A stretch of 64,000 nt of DNA from Macropodus opercularis. Lineage: Eukaryota; Chordata; Actinopteri; Anabantiformes; Osphronemidae. Under the pieces are notes generated by a model. The model was not told the DNA's origin, made no database searches, and saw nothing but the letters and a program-made list of their open reading frames with translations. Every line of letters begins with the position of its first letter. The stretch's first letter is position 1. The DNA lies in assembly GCA_030770545.1 (NCBI GenBank), contig CM061097.1, positions 4,712,501 to 4,776,500 of the forward strand, given 5' to 3'. A program made the position numbers and the translations under genes. This document shows positions 11,201-23,149 of this stretch, piece after piece.

Positions 11201-14200
11201 GTGGATTCATTGTTGTGCTCTTAACAGAAAAATATCTCCTTTTTCCTAAAATGCACTTGCACTGGTGGATAGACTCACGTACAGACTTCAGATAAATTTT
11301 CAGTCATGACACAGAAACTCACACCACTACTTGCATGTTTTATTAAGTCCTCGGCCGATAAATGTGAAGGAATTTTGTCATTTGTTTCTTTAAGTTTGAT
11401 GAGGCTTTGGAATAGGCCATTATCTCAATCTGACAGTTTTTTCGATGACCTTCGCTATACATTACCCACTACTGAGAATCAAACCATTGTCATTACTAAA
11501 AGGATATCCCTGGATCACCTTTTTTTTTAACTCAGAGAAATATTTCTCATGTGGATTTCGCTCCATTTATCCCACTCGGTAATAATATTATATTTGTGTA
11601 TTATATAGCTATTTGTAGATGTTTGTCCTTTTTAAAACATAAGAAAAGATGGTGTTTGTGTCATACACCCAGTTGTGATGTGAGAGTTTGCATTTTTTAA
11701 GGACGGGACCACTGACGGGACTTATCGGATATAAAGAGACATACAAGCATTAGACTAAAGGTGGAGATAGAGAGACCAAGTCGGAGCTGTAGCACTTTAA
11801 TGTTGCTAGATAATCGTGTCTGATAATTTGACGTGAATTGTTTCGTGGCCTATCTGCTGTGTAGGGCCAAGTGCTACACCTATGGTGACACTCTTTACTG
11901 CTGTTTGTCTTTGTAATTCTTTTCAATGTTTGCTTTGTTGTGTGTCACAGAGAAAAGTGGAAAAGAGGTGATGTCCAAAGGCTCCAGTGGCATGGAAGTC
12001 ATCCTGGCTTCGCTGGAGGTCAGAGTTTGTTAATAAAACGTGACATACCTCAGTGAAACTCCTAATTAAGCTTGTGGTGCTTGATGTAGAACTGTCATTA
12101 TTATTTAGTACTTGCTTCACACAAATTAAGGGATTATTTGAGTGAATAATTTCTTTGTTTTTGACTTTCACAGAACTTCCGGGATGTTCAGACAACCCTA
12201 AACATTCTGTACATTCTCAGTGAACTGCTGACTGTGGGTGAGCTGAGTTCTTGCTCTTTCCCCTGAAATCAATCTACTGGCCAAGTCATTCTAATCCCAG
12301 TTGGTGTCATATTGGATCACAGTTAATGCAGTTTTATTGGTTGGTTTCTTACTTAGGCAGAGGTCGCAGGGTGGGAGTGTTTGTGTCTAAAGGAGGAACA
12401 GGAATATTATTCCAGCTTCTGATGACTGCCAGCAAAGAGCTGCCTCCCTGCGAAGAACTCATGCTGCAGCTTCACTCCCTGCTGGCCAAGGTTGGCCCGA
12501 AAGGTTTGCTCAGTGTCCCCTACACATACACACACACACATCATATTATATTGTCTCAAAACACGTTTTATGTTGAGGTCTAACTTACTGAGTACATTTT
12601 TGCATCAGTGCCCTTTTCCACATTACTACATTTTGTGGTGCATTATAGCACATTAGTGGAAGATGAGACACTTTTTCATGCAGCGTAACTAGTGGTCAGA
12701 AACTTGACATGATGCAGCAAACATCATACAAAAAATTGTTGATGAATCTTCTGCATAATAACATAAGTGCATTTGTGTGTTCAGACAGGAAATTTGGTGT
12801 GAAGTCTCGTTTGAGCGGATCTCTAAATGTCACAGTGAATCTAATCAAACAGAGCATACAGAACACCAAACTGCTTCTGCCCTGCCTGCAGGTTCTCAGG
12901 GTTTACTCAGCTAATTGTAAGTTAACTGTACACTTCTCAAAATGCGACGGTCAAGCGAGCAGCAAATGTACAAAGTGCCATATGCGCCATAATATGCATG
13001 TGTTCACTTGAAGCTGTGAATGCTATTTCATTGGGGAAGAATGGCGTGGTCGAGCTCATGTTCAAGATTATCGGACCGTACAGCAAGAAAAACACCAGCC
13101 TGCACAAGTGAGTATCTGTTTCTGGAATATATAATATAAAATAATATTTTATGGTCCATTGACGTGTGCACACTATGGCTTCTTTAACTATTTCAGGCAG
13201 TTTTTGTAACATATGTCATAGATGTTTGTTTGACAGACTGTGTATCTCCATTGTTTGTGAATTAACAGGGTAGCTCTGGACGCACTTGGAGCTCTGCTTA
13301 AATCAAGTGAGCAACTTCACCAGCTGTCTTCCTCTTTACTTTTTCACTTCCGTCATCTTCACCCTTGTATCTCCTTCACTCCAAAGCCAAATATTTTAGC
13401 ATACATTTGATGTCTTTGTCTCTTCATCCTGTTTGTAAACGTTGTACGATGGTCTCTACTGCTACTTCTTTGTCTGTGCAGAAACGAACGCTCGCCGTGC
13501 TGTGGATAGTGAACATGTACCTGTCTTACTTGCACTCTACCTGGATTGGCATCGCAATGATACACGGCATCGTCATATGCTGATTCGCAAAGGACTTCTG
13601 ATCTGCCTCAGAAACATCACCAACATCAAACTTGGCAGAAAAGCCTTTATAGAGGCTGATGGCATGAGGATCCTCTACAACACATCAACTGTGAGTGAGA
13701 GTAGGTCATACGAACAGCGTAAAGTCAAAGTGTGCAACACACAACAACAAAGTGCTCCCTACACCGCGTCTGAGCTCTCTATTTTCTGCTCACATGCTGT
13801 ACCTAGGAGTGTCTTCCAGTGCGAACCCTGGACCCTCTGATTAACACTTCAAGTCTCATCATGAGGAAATGTTTTCCTAAGAATCGTCTGCCTCTGCCCA
13901 CCATCAAATCAGCTTTCCAGTATCAGCTTCCACACGTCCCTGTTTCAGGGCCTGTGGCACAGCTGTACAGCCAGCCTCCATGGGGTGAGAACACGTACAT
14001 GCACTCACAGACACACACTTCACCAAGTCTGCCCCAGCTTATCGTAGTATATGCGCGTGCCCTTCATTTGTGATTTGCAGTACACATGTAAATATGTGTT
14101 TAGTGGTTCTAGATTTTATCCTACATACCACACACACACACACACTCAAATCATTCTATATCCCTGGTCCAAACAGACGGTAGCAAAAGTCTTGACACTG

Positions 14201-17200
14201 CTGCACACAATGTGCTTTACAGGAAAAACAAGTCATCAGCTCAGCAGCAATCCCTTAAAGATGGGTAAGACGTATGTAAGACATGACTCCATCCTCTGAT
14301 TACGTAGACTCACTGTCTACACTTGTCCTTTGTGTCACGTCACACTCTAACGTCACTAAACTAACCCTTGACATGCGAGGTAATTAAGATGTAATAAAGA
14401 TGCTGAGTGCACACTGCATACTGCTTGCTGGCTCACGGGTAGACTTGTGTACAGTATTTACACTGTACAGCACTCAGCTAATTTGCTTTTCAGATTGTGT
14501 CCATGAGCTGTCATATTAAATTTTAAACCTCTTGCCTTTTCCTCCATCTAATATAACTTGACTTACAGTATAGTTGAGTATGATGTAGTTCATTTCTCCA
14601 CTTTCTGTTTTTTCCATAAAATTAGCTCAGAGTTGTTTTGACTTATGCATATTCTGATTAATGTCAGTAACTCATTGGAGTTCAGAGTCAAATCATAAGC
14701 TGCTGTAATTGCTTTTATATTAACTTGGCAGTGAGAGTACCTCGTTTGAAGAGATACACTCATGATTTCTTCTGTCATCCAGATGACTCACTCCTCTTAT
14801 GATCATGGCTGCTCACGCTGAACATTTTCTCTGTTGCTGTCCAACCGTTAGTTTTGTCATTTTAAACAACAGACACCTGTGTAACTTCTGTGTATGTGTG
14901 TGTTGTGCCCAGTGGATGATGTGGTGGATGAAAGCGATGATAATGACGAGACAGAGGCAGATACAGAGAACGATACAGAGAATGAGGAAGATGAGAAGTA
15001 TCGATCTCTGGTAATGCTCACACACACACACACACACACCGTATCTCACACTGTAATGGTAGGCCACATTCTTTCATTGATATTTGTGGTGGTATAGAAA
15101 CAGCACAAGGTTTAAGTGATTTGCAATGTAAACAGCTTATATCTACATTTTTACAGCAGTTTAAGATTAACGTAGTCATGTACTGTACAGTATATCACCC
15201 TAGTCAGCTTAAAGACACTACCTTCTACTGAGAGATAGACATTTTTGTTTGTTTCCTCAAAATTTCCACTGAAGAAAAATACTGGGTCGCGGATTTTCTA
15301 TCTTCTATGAAAATAAATGCAAAGCTTATTCCTATTTCTTTAGGTTGTGTTATTTGTTTTTCTAGATTTTATAATCATAAGAAAAAGCACACTGGAGCAA
15401 TAGCCCATATGCATCAGGATACATTGCAGACATTTTAATATTTACATAAACCTTTGTATCCCGTCAATGAGAATGATGACATAGAGACAGACCTAAACAA
15501 GCTACATCCCAAGAAGAGCCCAGGTCGTCTGTTTGAAGAGTTAAAGTTCTATGAGAGGTTCTTTCTGGAGCTATCTGAAGACTTTCAGGTCAGTTCTTTC
15601 TGCACAATATAGTAGTTTAACAGCACAAAATGAACCAAAAGTCACATTTAAAGCCAGAGCCACAGAAGCTGAGTAAAGTTTATGGATCTCTTGACAGAAT
15701 ATTTCTTCACTTTCAGCGGTTTAACTTTGAATGCTCAAAGAGTGCCTCTACAGCATCTTCATTATCATCATCATTACCCTCAACTCGACCCTCTCGGCCA
15801 GTCATAGTACCCACAGCTCGAGCTCTGTCACCAAGGCACACCCCTATATCAAGTTCTCAGGGAGACTGCAAGCCTACCAAAGGACAGCACGCTCAGCTGT
15901 CTCCGACATGTACTGATCCTAGTCCTGGTCCTCTAACACCTCTTGAACTGGACGCAATCCGCCTCACTAAGGACCAAGATAAAAAAGAGGAAGACCAATT
16001 CCCCTCTGTCGATGGACATCGGACCTTCCTCGCCCGACCTTCGTCTCAGGGGCAGAGGATAGAACAGGAACTAGCACATGTGTTGGAGTGCATCTCTCTA
16101 GACAATGAGGGGGCTCTGAATGCAGAAGGAGGAGTTAAACAAGAAGAATCTTCTGTTCATGCCACAAGACACATACAGTCTCCTTTGCTCTTGGGAGAGA
16201 TTGCGGCACGGCGTGTGGGAGGAGGAGGCAGTAATTGGGGTTCAGACTGTGGATCAGAAGGTGCTGAGGACGAGGTGGGGGAGGGAGCAGTTCTGGAGGT
16301 ACCAGACACAGCCCGCATACTTCCACTGCACGATCCTGACCTTTACGTGGAGATGGTGAAGGGAACATGCTCTGTACCCCAGTACGCTGAAGTTGCTTAC
16401 CCAGATTACTTTGGACATGTGGCCCCAACATTACGAGAACCCCTTCTGGAGAGAGTTTATGGTGTACAAAGGTGAGCGGTTTGTTTTTAAGTATGTATAC
16501 ACATACTTTTGATGGCTTTCATGTTGTTTTGAAAATATAAAAAATATTTTGGGTTGTTTTTGTTGCCATTTCATTACATATATCACTATATTACATTACA
16601 TGTTGCTAGTCCATTGTCTTAATATGTTTTTCGGTCCAACACTGCAGATCTAAGATATTCCAGGACATTGAGAGGTTGATTCACCCTAATGATATCTTGG
16701 ATAAAGTAGTTTATGACCTGGACCTTCCTAGGTGAGTCCACTTGCTAACTTAAACACTTGGGGTACTTGCAACTAAGATTATTACTTTAGTCTGTGGTGC
16801 TACAACATTGGTGTTAATGTCCAATAGCAGTGACAGAAGCCTTGTCAACCAAATAGGCTTTGACATTCATTCAATTAGGTGTACTTTAAATACAGAAGAT
16901 AGATAACAAATTATTAACTACGTTATTCATTGATGCATTTATGTTTTATGTTTCAGTTGTCCTGTGATCGAGGATGATGGTGAATCACTGAAGTTCAACT
17001 CTCAGTTTGAGTCTGGTAATCTCAGAAAGGCAGTTCAAGTTAGGAAGTAAGGGTTTTTAAGTGTACATTTACACATACAATATTTAAAGTAGCTGTTACT
17101 TATGTCCACTCTGCAGTTTCCCTGTGTTACGGAAGTAAGATAATCTTATATTTACAGATTATTCTGTGTTTTTTCTTCAGACATGAGTATGACCTTGTGC

Positions 17201-17392
17201 TGAATTCAGACATCAACAGTAATCATTACCACCAGTGGTTCTACTTTGAGGTGAGCGGTATGCGCGTTGGAACCAGCTACCGCTTCAATATCATCAACTG
17301 TGAGAAATCAAACAGCCAGTTCAACTATGGTAGGATTCAGTCATTCTTCAGCTGAGCTGCAGAAGATGTGTGTATTTTTCCCAGTGACTACA

Positions 17393-17442
<50 letters not shown>

Positions 17443-20400
17443 GGCATGCAGGTGCTGATGTACTCTGTGCAGGAGGCAATCAGTGGAAGGCCCTGCTGGC
17501 TTCGCACAGGAACAGACATCTGTTACTACAAGTTGGTATACTCACATTACAATAGTGAAGCTCAACACAACCTTTTTAATACATGTCACTGTTGAGATCA
17601 TTACTTATGCAACATATTATGCATTTATTGCAATCTGCCTGTTCTAGATAGATGTCATGTATTAAATAGCTTGTACTCAATCTCTCTCTACATCATCATT
17701 CTACACTAAAAAGGCTGATTTTGGTAAGTGTTAATGTACTACTGTACCTTTGAAAAGCATCCTTTAAAAGAAGAAGAGTGACCACTTTTAAAAATGACCT
17801 CAGTGTCACTAAAAGCTACAACGTTACAAACCAGGGGAAATTATAGTAGTGCCGTTGTACCCGATACAGTGGACATGTACTCTGTGTTGCAGTTGTTTGT
17901 TTTACAACATTTGCTCATGGACCTCTTCTCCTCCTTCTCCTCCTCTGTAGGAATCATTTTGCCAGGAGTTCTATTGCAGCTGGTGGTCAGAAGGGAAAGT
18001 CATATTACACGCTGACCTTCAGCACAAGCTTTAGCCATAAGGATGATGTGTGCTACTTTGCTTATCATTACCCTTATACTTACTCCACTCTTAAGGTACA
18101 GGTTACAAAACCACATGAAAGCATTAACATTTAGAAGCATATAGATCTCTGACTACAAATGTTTGACACCCCTCTCCTCATTTTGTCATTACTCAGATGC
18201 ACCTGTCCAAGCTGGAGGCGCTGAGGACCCCTCAGATCTACCTGAGACAGGATGTCCTGTGTGAAACCCTGGGGGGAAACACCTGCCCTCTTCTCACTAT
18301 CACTGCCATGCCAGAGTCCAATTCCAACGATCACATCTGTCAATTTAGTAAGTAAATACTACTACACTGTCTGTTTGTAGTGTTTGCTGGTGATTAATGG
18401 ATGAGTTGCTCACCATGACTTATTTTAGAGTGTCTGCTGCAGGTTTGGTGAAAATGTGAAAGGTCTACTCTCTGCGTCCTTTTCTTACTAACTTACTTAC
18501 TAATATGAGGACAAATATGTCTACATTGAACAGTTCTGGGGTTCCGAAGTGTACTAGTGCTACTTTAATATTTTTTCTCACTTTTCTCAGGTATATACAT
18601 ATATGTGTCTGTGATTCTCATTCCGTCTTTGTTTTTGTTGTGTTCTCTGTTTTCCTCTCTCTTCAGGAAATCGTCCACTGGTCTTCCTGTCGGCCAGAGT
18701 GCACCCTGGAGAGACCAATGCCAGCTGGGTAATGAAAGGCACGTTAGAGTTCCTGATGGGCACAAGCTCACTGGCAGGCAGCCTAAGAGAGGCCTACATC
18801 TTTAAGATTGTTCCTATGCTCAACCCGGATGGCGTTGTAAATGGAAAGTGAGTAAAAAAAGAGTCTAAATATGCAAACACATGCACATGCTGATTTCAGA
18901 TAGACATCCGCTGAGCCTGCTGTAATAGTCAGGATGTTGGTCTGATCTTCTGTGTCTTTGTTCCTGCTGTAGTCATCGTTGTTCTCTGAGTGGAGAGGAT
19001 TTGAATCGTCAGTGGCAGAACCCCCATCCTGAGCTCCACCCCACCATCTACCACACTAAGGGCCTGCTGCAGTACCTTTCACACATTCAAAGGGCTCCAC
19101 TGGTACAGTTTCCAAATAAGTGCACTTAAATATAATATGTTATATATATATATATGCTCATGATGGGTGCATGTCTTTCTGTTTGCGCGTGTGCTTGTTG
19201 TTGCGTGTATATGTGAATGCACAGGTGTTCTGCGACTACCATGGGCATTCTAGAAAGAAAAATGTGTTTATGTACGGCTGCAGCATGAAGGAGACCGTCT
19301 GGCAGTCTAATATAAGTGCTACCTCCAGCGATCTACAGGAGGACCTCGGATACAGGGTGAAAACACACAGCTGCAAACTCTGCCCTTACAACACACCACT
19401 GTCTAAACCTTCTTTTCCAGTCTCCTAAAATCAGTTTATGGTCGTCTCTCATCAATCATTCTTTATTAAAGTATACTTATATATTTTATAGTAATACACT
19501 GAACAGTATATTACATCATGATGTTGTGTAAAGCTTCTGTGGATTGAAAAGTAGTTTTGTTTTCCCTCACTTAAGAATGAATTGTAGCACCATCTTACAT
19601 CTTGTAACATTTGTGCTTAAAATGAACAGTGATCGCTTTCTGCCTATGTGGAAATATTACAGTATACTGTAATGTGTTGAGTTACCTTCTATTCAAAATT
19701 AGTTTTATTTTCCATTCACCAGTCCAGTTTTTCAGGTGAAGTCTGAAGTTTGTTTTACTTTGAGCAGAATGCCAAAAAAAGATGATAGATCAGTACAGAG
19801 CTTCTTTGCAGACAGCCCACAGCAAACATTTAGAACTGAAGTAGTCAATACTGCTGCTTTCCCAAACAGTGGCTCTGTAGACAGTTACTTGTTCATGCTG
19901 TTAAAATGCACCCACCTCCTGATTCACTTACGCAAACACACCTAACAAAAACATCTCAAACATCTTCCCGTGTTTTTCAGGCACTTCCTAAGATACTTTC
20001 TCAGATCGCGCCAGCCTTCAGCATGGCGAGCTGCAGTTTTGTTGTGGAGCGCTCCAAGGAGTCAACTGCTCGTGTTGTTGTGTGGAGAGAGATAGGAGTC
20101 CAGCGCAGCTATACCATGGAGAGCACGCTCTGTGGGTGTGACCAGGGAAAATACAAGGTTATCCTACTTTTTTTTTCTGTATGGCTGCCTGGTGTAAATT
20201 AATGTGGTGTAGCAATGTGTGGTGCTTTGCTTTTGAAGAACTTACAGCCGCTGCCCAGCAGGTGGCTCTTTCTCTTCATTCTGTTTGCGTCTAGTGTCTT
20301 TTCCATTTTTCTTTTTGACCCTTTTACCCGTGTCTCTCTACGGGTACTTCCGTCTCAGCTGACTTCCTTTCCAATGAATTTCGCCAATATCAACATCTAA

Positions 20401-23149
20401 GTTATCCAGAGCCAGTACTGGGATGCTCTGATTTGCACCCCCTCTGGTTTTAGTGAAAGTATCTGTCCAGATGTGCAGGAACTAGTGTCTGCTGAACTGT
20501 GACTGCACCTCTCTGTGGTCAGGCCAAGTTTGGATGTTCCAAATGCTCTGCAGCAACATAAAAGGTTTTTGTTTTCTCTTTGAGTTGTGGCCTTTGTGCG
20601 TGTGTATTATCACTGTATCACTGTATTACTTCTTTTACTGGGCAGTACTGTGCAGACTTTGTTACAGTTGCAGTTGTGTATGCGTAAGTTTCCTGCAAAT
20701 GAAATATTTTAGTCTTTTTTTTGTGCTTTCCAGCATTGAGATTGATTGAGAGTGTTTAAAGATTGACTATGGCGCCAAATTAGCTGAGCTGGATTTGTTT
20801 CCGAGCTCGCAAATAGCTTAAATAATATGTATGTTTATATGTTGTAATATGTTTTTGTTGGTGACCAGTATTATTTACATTTCTTTCTAATTTGTCTCCA
20901 GGGACTTCAGATTGGCACCAGAGAGCTGGAGGAGATGGGAGCTCAGTTCTGCGTGGCCATGCTGAGGCTGAAGAGGCTGACTGGGCTCCGCAACCACCAA
21001 CATCTTCTGGACTTGGAGAGCGACCTTATTGGGACACAGTCTAAAGTGGTCAGGTTAGTAATGTAGGATATGTTGTAAGGTCCCATGCACACAGTTCATG
21101 TAGGTGCACACAGATGAGTTTAGACCTTAGACATGAACATTAGAAACGAAGCTCACTAACTAATCATGAGGACTCCACCATCTTTATCTCACTGAAACAT
21201 GAAGTCAGCCTAAAACTACATCAATCAGCTTGTTCATTACTTTTTTCTGTGTTGTAACCACAGTGTTGTTATCCTCATGCAAACTTCCCAAGATTCAGTA
21301 TATGAGAAATGTTTAGAAATAAGTACTGTTACCAGAAATTCTACCTGGAAAACAGTCCACCTGGTTTCTATCCTTGCCTGCCCCTCCGCTCGCCAAAAAG
21401 GACAAGCAAAAGACAAAGCATTTGAAGATGACCTATTTTTATTTAGATTTGTTTTTTAGACTGGAAACACTGCTCCGTTATTGGCCCACTGTGCTAACTG
21501 TAGTACGCTATCCCACACAGCTTTATACAGCATGTGATCACCTCTATTCAAATTCCCCTGAAATATGAGGTCCACGCAGATTAGATTGAACTTTAGTTGA
21601 ACCCCACAAATAAATTATTAAAGTTGGCCTAACCCAGGCTCTGATCGCCAAGGTTATCTTAATTTCGTTACATTTTAAAACGCCAGCGTTCTCTGCCGTA
21701 AGATTTGTTAAAGCAGCTGGTTTGGAAGAATGGCTTTAAACCCAAAACCACTTAATGCTGATGCTTCTTTCTCTCCCGGTCTCTCTTACTAACATACTCT
21801 ACTCTCATATTGATATATTCATTTATCATTTATGTGTCTTGTCATTAAGGGACTCGAACAGTGTTCTGGTGGGTGTGTGTGTATGTGTAGTAGCGTGGCT
21901 CCTTTGGGATAGGTTGCTCTCATCTTGGGTTTATTGGTATGGTACCACTTAACATTTAATAGGTCATGGCAACAGTCATACCTTGGCCATTGGGAGGCGT
22001 CTGCAGTTAACTGGGTAACTTGGAGTCCATAAAAGGTTGCATAGGCTGATGTACAGCCTTCGTTGCGTTGTTTTGATTTTGTGTGTGAACAGTAGACACA
22101 GTGATTTGGTTGAGATGTTGGTTTATGTGTATGTGAATGAAGGTACAGTAGTTCTGGTTTTGATGTACAAATATGGATCTGTAGTGTAATGTGGAGATGA
22201 GTGCAGTTGTTGGACACAGAAAATGTAACTCAAAGAAAGAAGGGATTGGGTTTGGCATTTCTATAATGGCTTCTAATGGCTGATTACCAGTTTGGACAAC
22301 ATACTGTCCTTCTACATCATTACACACATTTTTGCACACATACACATTTACTGTACATACACAGATCCACAATTTCTGTCTTACTCTCAATCTAATGTGC
22401 ACGCACGCACACACACAGACACACACTAGTGAGCTTGGTGGGAGATCATTGTCTGAGCCCCCTGATCGACTGTCACACCGGGATCACATTTCAGACCATT
22501 AACACCATTAAAAACCCACTAAAGCCACTAAAACCTCAAAGAACCAGCAACCATTTAACCATTAAGACCCACAGGAAAAAAAACAGTCACCAGTCAGAGC
22601 TCGCAGGCACCGTTTGTTAGCTTGTTGTTAATTTTAAAATATATTTTATATATATTATAATTGATTTGGTGTCTGTGAAATGTTAGTGTATGATTTTTTT
22701 ATTCAGTTAAACATAATAACTTCTGAAAAGTACACGTTCAAAAAGTATCGAATGCATTTGGTGAAAATCTGAGGTTTATACAGTGACCCTGACTTGATGT
22801 GAGAGGAGCACAGTAGACAATATCATTTAAAATACATGCAGTGGGCATCATCCTGCTTTGTGAAGTCCTGACAAGTTGACTACATGTAGATGACGAGTTT
22901 TACATCAGCTTTTCTCATGTAATATATGACAGTGACAACGCGTGTAATACGATTTGTGCTGTTATTTTGTTGTGCAGCAGCTGCTCCACCACCTATGTGA
23001 TGGAGGAGGACGAGCCGTCTTTTCTGGAGGCGATAGACTACAGTGCAGAGAGCAACGATGACGACGCAGAGCCTGAAATCGAGCACAGCAGTGAAGTCCA
23101 CGAGCATCTCGATCAGCTGTCCGACTCTGAGACAAATCACAGGGTCTGA
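8208..23149 (+). CDS. agtpbp1: agtpbp1 (CCP1/Nna1): cytosolic tubulin-deglutamylating carboxypeptidase (complete CDS, 25 coding exons)
   Basis: CCP1 is a zinc M14-family carboxypeptidase that shortens polyglutamate side chains and removes C-terminal glutamates of tubulin; its loss causes Purkinje degeneration in mouse pcd. Coding exons: 8208-8239, 9216-9346, 11951-12018, 12174-12237, 12357-12503, 12785-12916, 13014-13107, 13269-13306, 13482-13690, 13807-13984, 14913-15010, 15472-15588, 15717-16471, 16648-16731, 16957-17046, 17181-17329, 17444-17531, 17951-18095, 18197-18347, 18667-18847, 18973-19102, 19225-19356, 19981-20157, 20902-21053, 22978-23149. They total 3714 nt, giving 1237 aa plus TGA; human is about 1226 aa. 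Order: N-terminal helical-repeat region (about 1-360), acidic and disordered linker (about 365-660), beta-rich N-domain, then the catalytic domain. Zinc ligands H936, E939 (HPGE) and H1033 (DYHGH) are present. All introns read GT-AG. Confidence 0.97.
9216..13984 (+). CDS. agtpbp1: agtpbp1 N-terminal helical-repeat (ARM/HEAT-like) exons
   Basis: Nine exons from 9216 to 13984 encode the leucine-rich helical N-terminus of CCP1, containing [107 protein letters not shown] and [17 protein letters not shown] [19 protein letters not shown]. This region is thought to help substrate or partner recognition and carries no catalytic residues. The acceptor at 12357 must be the upstream AG of TTAGGCAG, because the downstream AG breaks frame. 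Confidence 0.93.
9347..11950 (+). other. agtpbp1: agtpbp1 intron (2.6 kb)
   Basis: No recognisable gene. A 170-codon frame on the minus strand (10680-11192) has no motif or plausible splice support. A CA-rich tract follows the donor. Confidence 0.85.
14913..15588 (+). CDS. agtpbp1: agtpbp1 acidic linker exons
   Basis: Exon 14913-15010 encodes an Asp/Glu-rich tract beginning [13 protein letters not shown], and exon 15472-15588 encodes [11 protein letters not shown] followed by a segment ending LSEDFQ. Both match the acidic region after the helical repeats in human CCP1. The second exon's acceptor (CCGTCAATGAG ending at 15471) has a weak pyrimidine tract. It is supported by homology and by an in-frame stop that excludes the nearest upstream AG. 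Confidence 0.82.
15019..15038 (+). repeat. (CA)10 microsatellite next to agtpbp1 donor
   Basis: CA repeat beginning eight bases after the donor of exon 14913-15010. Similar shorter CA-rich tracts follow the donors of exons ending at 9346, 12503 and 13984. Confidence 0.9.
15717..16471 (+). CDS. agtpbp1: agtpbp1 large linker exon leading into the N-domain
   Basis: This 755-base exon (about residues 437-688) is by far the largest in the gene. Its first two thirds are Ser/Pro/Glu-rich and look disordered ([18 protein letters not shown]), with little recognisable similarity to human apart from position. The last third enters the conserved N-domain with [22 protein letters not shown] and ERVYGVQR. 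Uninterrupted frame, a clean CTTTCAG acceptor and a GT donor at 16472 support it. Confidence 0.92.
16648..18347 (+). CDS. agtpbp1: agtpbp1 N-domain exons (beta-sandwich preceding catalytic domain)
   Basis: Six exons (16648-16731, 16957-17046, 17181-17329, 17444-17531, 17951-18095, 18197-18347) encode the conserved CCP-specific N-domain: [122 protein letters not shown]. The exon at 17444 is preceded by a (TG)22 repeat instead of a pyrimidine tract. Confidence 0.95.
17395..17438 (+). repeat. (TG)22 microsatellite abutting a 3' splice site
   Basis: Twenty-two TG units run up to TATAG, the acceptor of agtpbp1 exon 17444-17531, so the repeat occupies the place of the polypyrimidine tract. A possible branch point (GTGACTA) lies at about 17384-17390, just upstream of the repeat. 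Confidence 0.95.
18667..20157 (+). CDS. agtpbp1: agtpbp1 M14 metallocarboxypeptidase catalytic exons
   Basis: Exon 18667-18847 carries [17 protein letters not shown], with zinc ligands H936 and E939, and the NPDGV turn. Exon 18973-19102 has [14 protein letters not shown], which includes the substrate-binding Asn-Arg. Exon 19225-19356 has [17 protein letters not shown] with third zinc ligand H1033. Exon 19981-20157 has [20 protein letters not shown] (about residues 1096-1115), the conserved segment near the catalytic glutamate. The 97-residue gap between zinc ligands H936 and H1033 equals the human spacing as I recall it. No active-site residue is missing, so the enzyme should be active. Confidence 0.96.
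20255..20267 (+). promoter_or_regulatory. Weaker CTCF-like motif in agtpbp1 intron
   Basis: CCAGCAGGTGGCT fits the CCASYAGRKGGC core. It lies in the intron between exons 19981-20157 and 20902-21053. A match of this length is expected by chance now and then, so the call is tentative. Confidence 0.35.
20902..23149 (+). CDS. agtpbp1: agtpbp1 last two coding exons and stop
   Basis: Exon 20902-21053 encodes [20 protein letters not shown] and the end of the catalytic domain. The final exon starts at a tandem CAGCAG acceptor (22978 or 22981) and encodes an acidic tail with [20 protein letters not shown], ending with TGA at 23147-23149. Human CCP1 has the same DEDEPRFLEEVDYSAE tail. Confidence 0.93.

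Noticed and set aside
13442..13840. Single 132-codon frame spanning an agtpbp1 exon
   Set aside because: It is exon 13482-13690 read through its donor into the intron, not a separate gene.
22007..22426. 139-codon minus-strand frame in the last agtpbp1 intron
   Set aside because: Composition follows TG/CA-rich DNA (runs of Val-Cys and His-Thr); no homology recognised.
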